A stretch of 64,000 nucleotides of DNA from Plasmodium malariae (Eukaryota; Apicomplexa; Aconoidasida; Haemosporida; Plasmodiidae): NCBI RefSeq assembly GCF_900090045.1, contig NC_041779.1, positions 1,451,001-1,515,000 of the forward strand, given 5' to 3'. The translations under genes and the position numbers were made by a program. Positions 34,056 to 47,900 of the stretch are shown piece by piece. Position 1 is the first letter of the stretch. Every line of letters begins with the position of its first letter. Below the pieces are notes generated by a model. That model was not told where the DNA came from. It saw only the letters and a program-made list of their open reading frames with translations, and searched no databases.

Positions 34056-36861
34056 AAATATTTTATACAAACCACAGCTATTATATATATGCTTTTTTTT
34101 TCGTGAAACAAAATCTAAGATTTTTTTAATGCCATCGTCATACGCATAAAATATTACATGTGCTAATGTTTAAATATTTAAGTATATATATTTGTATATA
34201 TCTATTTGAATAAATTTTTTTTTTCTACATGTTTCAAAAAAGAAAAAATTAAAATCATGGGAAACTGAAAGAGAGCCTTAAAAATGTTAAAAAAAAAAAA
34301 ATTAAAAAAAAAAAAAAAAAATTATCTAGTAATATAAATGAAAAAAAGGAGAGAAAATTAATCAAATAAAGTGATGTGCATTTTTTTTTTTTTTTTAATT
34401 TAAATGCATATTAACAATTTAAGGCAAAAAAACCGCATATAAATATTAAATGGAGGTAAAGTAATATTTTGGGGTACAAATATATATGTAATATTATATA
34501 TATTATAAACTATGCATTTATGTAATCAAAGAAAGGGCAACACTTAACCAAAAATAAAAATAAAAGGTAAAAAGCATAAAATGTGTTATACAAAAAGGAA
34601 AAAATTTTAAATGTTAATTAAAAAAAAAGCAAAGGAAGAACAGAAAAATTAAGAAAGAAAAAGAGAGGAGGATTGGAATAAAATAATAAAGAACTATTTT
34701 ATATGCGTGAAAAAAAAAAAAAATTCTAATTTAGCAATTTTATTAAAATTAAAAAAAAAAAAAAAAAGGTTAACACGTGAATTAAATAATTGGTAACAAA
34801 AAAGAAAAAAAAAAAGGTTAAAAAGTGAATAAATGGCAACATTAATAAAACAAGGTTTATGTTATATAATATATATATAAAAAAAAAAAAAAAATTTAAG
34901 AAGCCTATAATTAAATATTTTTCATCTGTTTCTATAGTGAAAAAAAAATAATTTTTACCCTAAGATACATTACAATTTTTTTTTTGCTTAATGTTTCACT
35001 TTAAAAAATAAAATGAATAAGAAAAAGTTGCAAGTTATATTTATCTTTTTTTAAGAATTATAATTTTAACTAGTTCTTGAAAAAAGATTAATAAATTTGT
35101 ATTTATATATATATAAACCCTAAAGGGGCTTAAATATTTATATATTTTATATAGTATAAATTTAATATACATAATAACGTATATATTTATATAGTACTAT
35201 ACAGGATTACATAAAAGTATATATATAATATATATGTTATATATATATAATTAATGTACATCTTTTTCATAAATAAAATTTTGATAGCTAATTTCTTTTT
35301 GCCTTTCATATTTTATTTATATACATTAAACTTTTTTATGTACCTTAATATTATATTTTTTCCACGAATTAATTTTTTTACACAACATCCTCTCTTCTAC
35401 ATTTTTTTATTTATGTGTATATGTTAAAAATTATATAAAATAAATTGCAAAAATGTTTCATTGTTTTTTATAATTTTTTTTATATTAAATATTCGTGAAA
35501 AATGATTATATAAATTTATAAATGAAATGAACGTATATGAGGCTTACATCATGTACTTTTATATTATATTTATTTATATATGTACTATTATATATGTATA
35601 TATATGCTGTATATATTTTAATTTTATACACCATGTGTTACTGGTAAAATTTTTTAAAGTAACATGCTGTACCAAAGTTCACACCTTTTTTAAGTACCTA
35701 ATTATAATCTTTATAAATTAATTCATTTAAGCACTTTTTTATTCTTGTACATATTTATTTCATATACATATATATATGTGTATATTAATAAATAAAAAAA
35801 TAAAAAGTGTTGAATGCTATTTTTATAAAACAGAGAAATTAATATTCTTGTATATATATAGTAAGCTTTATAAACACCTGCATGTAATATAAACAATTTT
35901 GTACACACTTGTAAATTTTTAAAAGGAATTTTATAAAATACGTTTATGTTTGAACTGAACATACATATATGCGTAAATGTTTGTTCGTGTTTATATTAAA
36001 TTAAAGAATTTTATTTCAATTTTTTAATTCGTAAATTTAATTAAAAAGCGTTTTAAACACATACATATTTTCATGTTTATATATATATATATATTTATGT
36101 AAATACATATACTTTTACATATATACTTACACATACGTATATAAATGTAAATTTGAACATTATGAAATAAAAAATTTACGTAACATTTGATATAATTATT
36201 ATAAATTAATTTTGCTTTTAATATTTTCCATTTACTTGAATATGAATTTTATTTTTTAAGCAATTATCAAAATATATATCAAATAAACATATACTCTATA
36301 CATATACATTTATTATTTTATGCTGTCATATTATTCTTTGAGCATCATATTTTTTTTATGAACGTCATTTTATATTCATTGTTGAATGTTGGTGTTCATG
36401 TTGTTCGTAGAGTTTTTCAAAAATTATATACATATATGTACATGTATTATATATATATATATATATTTATATATATGAGTGATAAAACTGTAACTGTTTA
36501 TATAAATTATATATTTCATTCCTGTATATATAAAATTTGTTTTTTGAGAATATTGGGTTTTTATAAGTTTGTGTTTCTCTAATAATTAGTACTACCAGTG
36601 AATTTCTTTTTATGTAATTAAAAATTGTAAGTTTTACAAGAAATTTGTGTTTAATAAGAAACTGTATAAGACTTCAAAGTGTGTTTAAATTTCAATTTTT
36701 TTTTTTTTTTTTTTTTTTGAAGCATGTAAAATATGAAGAAACATGAAAATATATTTATATATGATACATGTATTATTTTATTTATTTCGTATTCATTTAT
36801 TTACATCCTTTTAAATGTAAATAAAATACGTTATTCTTTTATAAAGATACGTTTTTTACGT

Positions 36862-36893
<32 letters not shown>

Positions 36894-38963
36894 TTTTTTA
36901 TTAATTTTTTTATTTAATTATTTATAGCACTATATATATTTATTTACACACCATTTCACACATACATTTTTATATGCTGTATACATCTATGTTTATTTAC
37001 CCATACACATATAAGCGAAAACATATAAATATAAAAGAAATGCAAATGCATACATATATATGTTCATAGAAGTGTATATGTTTTATGTAATTATTCGTTT
37101 TGTTTTGTATGAATTTTTTTTTCCACATTTATACTTTTGCTTTTTCCATTTCCTTTTTTATTCATCATTTCATATGTCCACTGTTTTATTTATATATATA
37201 TATATTACTACGTTTCAGTTAATTTCATTTTATTCATATATCTATTTATTTTTTTTTTTTTTTTGTAACAAAAGCATTGAAAATACATAGAACAATTTTT
37301 GACTACATACTTAATGAAAACGGACGTCTCTACATAAGGACAGAATGCATAATGTACAATTTTTTTTAATTAAACTAAAACAATTTTGGCAATATATATA
37401 TGTATATAGAGAGAGAAATATAAAATACTAAACTAAAAAAGAAGGTTTTAATTTTTAAACATTTAAGTTTTTTTGTTAATTTTGTAAATTTTTGTTAATT
37501 AAAAAAAATTTTTTTTTTTTTTTTTTTTTCTTAACTTTTTAACTTGGTTACCTTCACTGTTACATGTATATAATTACACACATATATATAACATTGCACA
37601 TATATATAGCTTTTTATTTTCACGTTTTTTGCTTATTTTATTTTTTATTCTTAACAAATCAGGAAAATATATTTCACCATCCATATATGTTTTCTTCGTT
37701 TTTGCTTCCTTTTTTTTTTTTTTTTTTTTTATTTAGCTAAAAATTTACATACACGATATATATATTTATATATTAGCTTTTTGAACGTGTTTGTATTTTT
37801 AAGCTTTCATACTTTTTTACACAAATTTATATATACTGACAAATATTTTATGTATACAAACATACATCTTGCGTTTTATGAAAATTTTGTTTTTAAAAAA
37901 GATTATGTGATATATATATATATTATAATTAACATAATACACTATATATAAGCGTTTATTGTTAAAAAAATAGTGAGTAAAAGATAGTTTATTTAGTTAT
38001 ATACAAATTCAAATTAACAACCACAATACATTTTTGCCTGTTTGTTCAATTTCCGTATTAAATTGTATTAAATCATATATATTTGAATACGCCCTTAAGC
38101 TGCTTTACCACAATATTTACATATACATATGTATACTCATGTGCACACATATAATATATATGTATAATATATACATATATATAAACACGCTTTTTTCCAT
38201 TCTTCACATGTTCTTTATAGTATTAATTCTTTAATAATATTTGTTGTGTCATTACCGATGTTTGTGTACTCTTGAATCCTCATTATTAATTGCATCAGGT
38301 TTATGTAAACATATTTTAAAAACTTTATTTTTGCATTTATTTATTAGAAAAAAATTATGAAACATTATGCTCTATTTATTTTATTTTATTATTATTTTCT
38401 TTTTTGAGATTTATATTTTACAAAGGTTTTAAATATTTTTTTTAACATACTGACGTTTTTTTCAATATATATATATAATAATTAATGTAGTTCTGTTTAT
38501 TATTACTTCAATATTTACATTAAGTACATAGACCTGTTACACGGGTTATACATAATATATATATTCATATGTATGGACGTATACATATATATGTATATAT
38601 GCTAACGTATATGTGTACTTATTTTTGTGCCTACTTTTGTTTACAACTTAATTAGACTTATTCTGTTAATCTTATTTATTTCTTTTTAAAATGTCAAACT
38701 AGAAATATTAAAATGTTAAACAATAATTTCAAATATTGCATATTTTATTTTTGAAAAGATTTAACGTCGCATTTTTTTTTTTTTTTTTTTTATTTTAAAT
38801 TAATTTTTCTCAATATATTGAGTATATTTTTTAATGGATAAAAAATATATAATTTGGTTATTGTAATAAAGTGTAGAAGAAAAAAATATTGAAGTAATAA
38901 CATGATATTATTAAAAATAAAAACATTATCAATTAAAAAATAATTGATTCCCTTAAAAAAAAA
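34056..38963. other. 4.9-kb extremely AT-rich region upstream of the AP2 gene
   Basis: The most AT-rich part of the window, with GC perhaps near 10-15 percent by eye. It is dominated by TA alternation (for example 33991-34030, 36450-36475, 36880-36895) and poly-A/T runs (36698-36718, 37509-37530, 37709-37730, 38774-38792). No ORF in it looks coding. Presumably it holds the promoter and a long 5' leader of the AP2 gene, as is common for ApiAP2 genes. I cannot point to individual sites. Confidence 0.6.
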
Positions 38964-41900
38964 ATGACTAGTTGTAGTCTTAAATGCAGTATGTTACCTT
39001 GCGTACACATACAGAATACGAAAAATGAAATAAATATAGAAAATTCAAAAGATCAAAATGCAATACAATTTTATAAAAGTGGAATAAATAATATTAACGC
39101 AGAAGGGGCAAATAATGTGAGTACAAATGATAATAACAACCATGTATATGCAAAATCATTTGATGAATTAAATATAAACATTGAAAATTGTGCTAATGTT
39201 GACAAGAACATGAGCACTAACATGTGCATAAATATGAACACCAATGTGAATTGTAATATGAACATGAATATAAATGTAGGTATAAACCCTAATATCAACA
39301 TTAACACAAATGTAAACGGGTATTATGCACATGAGAACACAAGCGCGAATGCAAACGAGAATGCATACGCGATTACGAAATCAAACACAAGTAGGAGTCT
39401 GAACAGGAATATTAGCAAGAAAACTAATAGAAACTCCAAATTATCAGATTTTATTTATGAAGATTTTAAAATGTCCTTTGAAAAGGATCGAAAAGACATA
39501 TTGTTAAATACATTTAATTATCATTTTCATAACAATTTTGGTGATATAAGGGAATCGGGAAAGAAAAGTGAAGATGAAGTGAGCAGTTATTATTATAAAC
39601 GATTATCTCTTAATCTTATGAATTGTAATTATGAAACCGAGTATAAACACTACGATGATAATAATGTAACTGATGAAATACCAAATGTTATTAATTCAAA
39701 AAAGTGTAATTTCAATAATCCATTTTTTAGGAATGATTCATGTGATAATATATTTTTGAAAAAAATAAAAATTACAACTATAAATAATAGGCGTACTAAA
39801 AAAAGTATTAAAAAATATAAAATTCCTTTTGAGCCAAATTTTTATAGTAGTCGATTTTTTTTCTCAGATAAAAATATAAATGACGATGATACGCATGTGA
39901 GTGATAATTGCTCTAAGTATTCCAATCCACTGTCAGTTAATTATAATAACATTAGTAGTAACGTCAGTAATAACTTTAGAAATAATGATGCTATAAATAA
40001 TGCTAGTGATAGTAATACTAATAGTACTCCTACTAATAATAATAATAGTAATAATAATAGTAATAATAATAGTAATAATAATATTAATAATAATAATAAT
40101 AGTAATAATAATAGTAATAATAATATTAATAATATTATTAATAATAATAATAATAATAATAATAGTAATAATAATAATAATAATAGTAATAATAATAATA
40201 ATAGTAATAATAATAATAGTAATAATAATAATAGTAATAATAGTAATAGTAATAATAATAATAGTAATAATAATAATAGTAATAATAATAATAGTAAGGT
40301 ATATAAAGACCTCACGCAATATTCATACATTTTACGGTTTGAGGGTCCTCCCCCGCATTTTTTAGTATTAATGTACAACAAAATAACCAAAAAAACAAAT
40401 GTAGTAAAAAAGGTGCCTGTGAATAAGAACATTTCGTTCAATCTAGCAAAATTTATTGCAGAAAAATATGTACAAATTTTAGGGAAATATTTAAAAAAGA
40501 GAGAAAGGAAAATGGAAAAGTTAAGAGATGATAGCAACGACATTGGCTTATACAATGAGATTAATAATATCAGTAACAACGATAGTAACAACAACGATAG
40601 TAACAACAATGAGGGTAACAACAACGATAGTAACAACAACGATAGTAACAACAATGAGGGTAACAACAACGATAGTAACAATGATGATAACCATGATAAT
40701 ATCGATAATAAAAAAAATACCGAATATAACGGAAGCATCCACCGCGGTAGTAACAGAGAAAATTATTGTACACTGAGTACCAAGAATTTTGATGAAGATG
40801 ATAATAATAATAACCATAATAATGGCAGTGGACGTAGTAGTAGTTATAATAATAATGACAATGATAATAGCGATAACAGCCTTTTTAGCAACAAAAATTG
40901 TAATAAAAATGGAAAGTTTGCATATAACGATGTCATTATTGATAAAAATAGTGGAAACAACAATGACAACATTAACAATAACAGTAACAGCAGTAACAAC
41001 AGTAACCATGACAGAAGCGTTGGAAGCAACAACGAAAGTAACAATAATAGCTTAGCATGCTCTGTTAATAAAAATGGGGAATTGTTTAATAATAATGAAA
41101 AGTGTAATAAGTCAGATTATGTTGACCACCTTTTAAATGTGGTCATGAGGAATTTGAGTTATGAAAATTGTAACTCAGAAACTACGTGTGAAGAAAATAT
41201 GTATACATATGAATATTTAAATATAGATTTAGATAATGTTGTTTTTAACACGAATGCTGAAAAATATATAAAATTTTTAAGTAACATAAAAATATATTTT
41301 ATGCATAAGTTAGATGATATAAATTATATTCCTGATAATTTTAAAGACTCTGTAGAAAATAAATTAATTATTTTAATAAAAATAAAATATGGTGCGTGTG
41401 TGAAATCAAAAATTTTTATTTTCGAAAACGTAGAAAATATGCAAAGTGAGCATGATGGCATAGGTGATTCGTTTGTTAGGGGGCACAGTGAAAACACTGG
41501 TGGTCATGTTCAGGTTAATTATAATAATAGTAATAGTAACAGTAACAATAACGGCAATAGTAACGTGAAGGATGATATAAAAGGAGAAAAATATAATACT
41601 TCTACAGATACTCCTAACAATGAATCGTTAAACAGTGACATGTCTATGAATCTACCCTTAAATACTGTGAACTATAAAAGTAATGAAAAAAGTAATAATT
41701 TCGAAGATAACATTTCGAATGACACTCCAAGAAGCAATAAAAACGAAACGCAAAATACATACACATCAAAAGATGTTGTTAATAATTATAAGGAAAACAA
41801 CAGTTGTACCAATAATTACAATAACTTTCTTGACATGCCGAAACTTGAAAATAACGATTATAATGTTAGTTTTTATAATGCAGCGCTTAAGCAAGGAATG

Positions 41901-44900
41901 AAAGGAGAAAATGTATATGTAGAAGCAACAGGTGAGTATAATTTTTACAAAAGTGAAGAGGGTGCGAATAATAGTAGTAATAATATCAGTAACGATAATA
42001 GTAACAACAGTAGTAACAATAGTAGTAGAAACAACACTAGCAATAGCAATAGCAGTAGCAACAGCAGCAGCAACAGAGGTTGCAATAGAAGTAGTAACAG
42101 AACTAGCAATAGAAGTAGCAATAGAAGCAGCTGTAGTAGTAGAAATAACACAAACAATGATACTTCCTTAATTGGAAAGGAAGGCTATAGTTCTGTATGG
42201 AAAGCGGAAGATAATGAGAAACAGTGCAATCTGCATAATGCAAATGCAGATGATGGTGACAATGATACAAATGCACAAAGGAAAAAAAAGATGTCTTTAG
42301 ATTATAAAAGAAAAATAATAAATTTTATACGTAATAGCGTTTATATAAATTCATATATATATGATTGTTTTGAAAATACATATATGAATAAGAAATTTTT
42401 TAAAAATGATGTAATTATAGTGAATGAAGCTTCTCCAGAAGACGAGATGTTAGATGATATTCCTGATTATATATATGAGTTAAATAAATTTGTATTTATA
42501 AAATTTACAAAATTTGAGAATTATATAAAGAAAAATCACAAGATAGCAGAAAGATTTATACAGTATTTACTACAAAGTAATATAAAATGTATAAACAATT
42601 ATATGATAGGTATTAGATGGGTACCTGATCTTTTTGCATACGAATATTATGTGTGCAAAATTACAGAAGGGAAACCAAAATTAAAGGAAAGTAAAAATAA
42701 TTTAAAATATAATTATTCATTAGCCTTAGAAAGAAATTCCAAGGAAAGTTGTTTAAAATATTTGGTTGATTATGAAAATAAAATAATTGATAATGTGTTA
42801 TGTGTTTTACATGAATACTATCAAGCTAGTTTATTTACAGAGAAATGTATTTACAATTTATTTAAATTAGTATTATTGCGTGTTAGTTTATATATTGGTG
42901 TTCAGAACACGAAAGTTATTACTCTAGATCTTGATAAAGCAATGTATCGAATGAAAAAATTTTCAGAACCCATAAGCTTATGTGAAGATAATAACTATAC
43001 ATCATTAAATGAGAATAATAATGAATATACGTCTAGAGGTGAAAATAATATGCATGAGAATAATAATGTTGTTAATTGTGTTGACAACAATATGATTGAG
43101 GAGAAAAATGTGAACTTGTGGAACCCCATAAATATGACCGTTGCTACGGATGAGTATTACGCCAATGGTGGTGTTGGAGGAGGTTACACCAACGTGTACA
43201 ACAACGTGCATGGTGGAATTTATAGTATTTATAACAACCTGAACAATAATCTACAGAACAAATTGCACAATTTGCATAACATGCGCAATATGCAGAATAA
43301 TGGGATGGAAGATAGTGGAGATTATGGAAAAAACAAAAACGGAAATGTGCGCATAAACTATGTTGACATTAACGACAATGAAGGAAATAAAAGCAGCGAT
43401 AATAATCAGGAGGATAATAATAAAACAAAGCATGCTTCCGACAGTGATGTTAATAATACAGTTCAGACGCATGCTAATAAATACAACAATTTGTTCATAA
43501 AACACGAAAAATATGAAAGTGAAGAAAGGTATTTACAAAATAAGTTAAGGAATAAGAAAAAGGTAAGTTACAATTTGGATAATACATCCTTATCATTAAG
43601 AAATAAGCAAAAGAAAAATAAAAATTTTGGTAATTCAAAAGGAGTAACAATGGTAGCAGCGGATGGAGAAGGCGATGATGTACCTATTTGCTTAAAGTAT
43701 TATAGTTCATCTGCGGATAATAAGATAGTAGGTATTAATATAAATAATCAAAAAAAAGAATATTATTCAAATGCTAGCGATTTTAGTGCCGCTTCTCATT
43801 TTACTACAAAACATAAGTATCACTTGCGTAGTAGTAACGCACAATCAGCGGAAAACTATTCTTCTGAAGAGTGTGTATCAAGAATTAATTTAAGAAGTAG
43901 AGATAAAGGGAGAAAACGAATGTTATATAAGTTGATGAACAAAAATGGGCTTATAGAACCGTATTGGTGGTTCTTTTACAACTTATATGAAAATGCAACA
44001 ATACAAGATGGTTATTGTGGTGGTGGAGGTAGTAGCAGTAGCACTAGAAGTAAAGGAGGGTATTCTTTGAAAATGAATGGAACAGGAAGAAATAATGGAT
44101 CGGCATCCAATAAAAAGGGTGGAAATAAGGTGGCGAAGTTATTTAATAATAACAACAATAACGGTAACATTAATATCAATATGAACAATAATATTATTAA
44201 CAGTAATGATTACAATAACAGCAGTAATATTAATAACAGTATTAACAATAATAGCAATGGTAATAATAACGGTAATCACTGTGGCGGAGGCAGTAGTAAC
44301 GGTAAATCATATAAGGTTAATGAGGAGAAGGGCAATAATTCTTGTCTATATAACAAATTATTAGAAAAAAAATATAAAAATAATTTAATGAATCATTTTA
44401 GTCAAAAAAAGAATAAGATAAAAATTAAGTATATTTCAATGGTACATGATATTATATATAAGAAATTTATTCTTTTAAATAATACTATTTTTCCAAGAAA
44501 TATGCACGAGTCAGAAATTTTGTACACGTTGTTTCCTCATGAACCACATACCTTTATGTTTTTACACACCGATGATAATTTTCAATATCAAAATGAGACC
44601 TTTTTGAAACATGTGACATTTAGTGAGTACATAATGCCGCGTTTTCACTTAGCGGATAATAGAAGGCAGAACTACCATTTGAGGTATTATTCAAGGGCAA
44701 ACGATAATAGTAACATTACTAGTAATAATAATAACTGTTATAATAACTATGATTACTACCAAGAGGGCGTTTTTCCAATTGATGACTACTACGAGTTGGA
44801 GAGTCATATTAACTCAATAGATAAAGATTTTTACGTGGATCACTTGATTTTTGGCGGTGCTGGTATTAGCGATATTGGCAATATTGGTGCTGACGTCCTG

Positions 44901-47900
44901 CTGGACAGAAAGAATATGCTGCAAGAAAGTAGCAACCTAAAGTACTCTAGTATTCCTAATTATGAAAAAGTTAAAAAGGGTTTTAGAAGAAGAAAGGGTG
45001 GTGGTGGTGCTTATTATGTAGGCGAAATAGGAAGATATGAAAACGGGTACAGTAGTGAAAAATATAATATTTTAAGTTTAAATAATAGAGATGAAGGAGG
45101 TATGATTAGGAATATCACAACGTTTGGATACAACCAATATAGTTATTTTGATAATAATTATGAAGTAGGTGTAAGAAATCATAATGATTATTACTTCAAC
45201 CTGAATGTTGATGGAGGTGGTAGTGGTCTTGTGTTAGGAGGAAACAAGTTCTCAGATACATCTGGTACATCGACTTATCAAGTATTTGGTTTTGAAAAGG
45301 GAAGAAGGGGTTGTGGAGTAGGAGGAGATGAAATAAAACATGGTAATATCAATATTATTAATAGTAGTACAACTACTACAACTAATAATAATAATAATAG
45401 TGAGTTTTTTGATTACATTTTAAATGCAAAGGATAAGTTTCATAATATTGGAGAGAAAAGAAGTGTGTCGAATACCAATTTTGGAAGGGGAAGTAAATAT
45501 TACGAAAATTATGGAGATGAGGAGGAGAAAAAAAATACTAGTGATAATGATATTACTTTGATTAAGAAGAGAAAAAATGGAAACAAAAGAGCAAAGAGTA
45601 ATAATCTGTCGAATGTAAAAAATTACAATAATTTATATGGAAGCAACAGTAACAACAATACGAATAACAATAATAGTGGTAATAACAACAATGGTAGTAG
45701 TGGTGGAGGTGGTAAAGGAGATGGAAATAACAATGACGATTCGTTAATACCTATGGGACCATTACCAACTGGTGTGTACTTCGATTCTGCTAGGAAATTA
45801 TGGAGATGTCAATGGAAAGAAAACGGAAAGTTTAAAACGAAAGGATTTAGTTTAATACATTATAACACGTTAGAAGAAGCTAGAAAACAGTGTATTCTTT
45901 ACAGATGTGATGTTGGAAATATACCAGTCAAAAGTGAATGGTTAAATCCAGTATATGTTAATTCGTCATACTTTTATAATAAGAAATATGCTAGTAGTGC
46001 GAACAATAATAGTAGTAGTAACACAAATTATAATACGAGTACACCACATAAGGAGTTAAAAACGAGTTCTTTAAATTTAAGTAGATTAAAGGAAAAAACA
46101 AACAGTACAAGTGCGACAAAGGGTTTTATAGATGAGTCAAGCAAAGATTCAAGTGATCAAAACTGCGACCGTAGCGGTAAAAACAATAGTAATAATAATG
46201 TTGGGGGTGGTAGCATTAATAATAACAACAGTAATGGCAGTGGTGGTGGTAACTCTCAGGGGAACAGATACTCGACAAGAAACAACACGGCTTCAAACAT
46301 AGTGAAGCATGAAAATAAAAGCAACGAAATAGATATTTCTATATTGCAAGAGTTTGTTACGAAAAATAAGGAGAGTCAGAATATTGTAGAAAGCGAAATC
46401 AATAATATGAATAGTAACAGCAATCCATTTTTGTTTGATAGTCAAAAAATGAACAGTGATATCATGAAGGACATTTTCGATAGGGAAGGAGCAACATTAC
46501 TATTAAGTGAAGAGAATGACGAATCGCATGAACTGAAGAGAATCAAGCAAACTACAGAAAATCGTAACATCGGTACTGTTGATAATAATGATAATAATAA
46601 TGATGGTTGTAGTGGAGATGGAAATGATGGAATGTATGAGAAGGGAAACATTGGAGGAGGAGAGACAGGGGACTACTACTTAGATGGTGATATGGTAATA
46701 TGTAATTTGAAAAATAATGAGGATAAGGTGGACAAACCAGAAAATGTAGTTAAATTGGAAAGTATTAGAAGTAATTTTAACATTGAATATGAGAAGAGTC
46801 TAAATAATAATAATAATAATAGCAGGGATGAAACAGGAGGTGGAGTTGCAGAAGTAGGTGGAGGAGTAGGATTAGGTGGTACAGTTATTAGGAGCTGCAT
46901 GTACAGTTACGAGAAAGTGAGTAGTAATGACAATACATGTGCAAACAACCATGTTAATGTACAGGGGGTAGAAATAGATCGACAAAAGCTCAACCATAAC
47001 AACAGCTGCACTCATCAGGACCAGCACCAATACCAGCTGCAACAGCAGCGCGTCATGACACATATGTTGAATTACCCAGACGTGAAGCAAGAGCTATTAT
47101 CAGAGGCACACATGAATGGTGTAAAGGTAGAAGCAGATATAAACAAAGGTGTAGCATTCGAAGGAGATGCTATTGCATTGGGCAATGAAAATGGTAAGAA
47201 CTTTATTGAGGGATCCTATAACCTGGTTCAAAATAGGGAGTCAAATGAAACATTTCCCTATATCGATAATTTTAGTAATTTGGCGCATTACAATAATAAT
47301 AATAATAATAATAATAGGGAAAATAATAGTATAAGGTTTGATAGGATTAATGACCTTGATCTATTTACTAGAAATGAAATGAAAGGCGAAGTGAAAAGCG
47401 AAATGAAGGGAGAAAAACATAGAAACAGTATGCAGTTAGTAGAGGATGGTAACGTAACGGACATGGATGGAAGGAAAGAAAGAAGAGGAAGTATGTATTC
47501 AGAAGATGTAGAGGATTGTAATAGTAACGATAGATTATTAAATGGCAACGTGAATAAAATTTCCTCACCATCCGTTTATATGCATTATGCAAATGGGAGC
47601 AGCAGAGATAATGATTTTCAAGCAAATTGTAATAATAATAATAATAGTAGTAGTAGTAGTAATAATAATAGCAGTAATAGTAATAGTAATAGTAATGATA
47701 ATAATTATAATAATAGCAGTAACATAGGTGGTGAGGGGGTAGATCATCATGTGCACGATGATTATATTGTGAATAATGACCAGGAAAACACAACTTCATG
47801 TAATAGAACCAATGATAATAGCATTTATAGCAAAACACATAGTAGTAAGGATGAAGATGCATTAACTAATAATTTCCCCGAGATATTTTACCAAGATATT

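Noticed and set aside
39941..40738. Minus-strand poly-Leu ORF inside the AP2 gene
   Set aside because: Shadow of the Asn/Ser tract of the AP2 protein.
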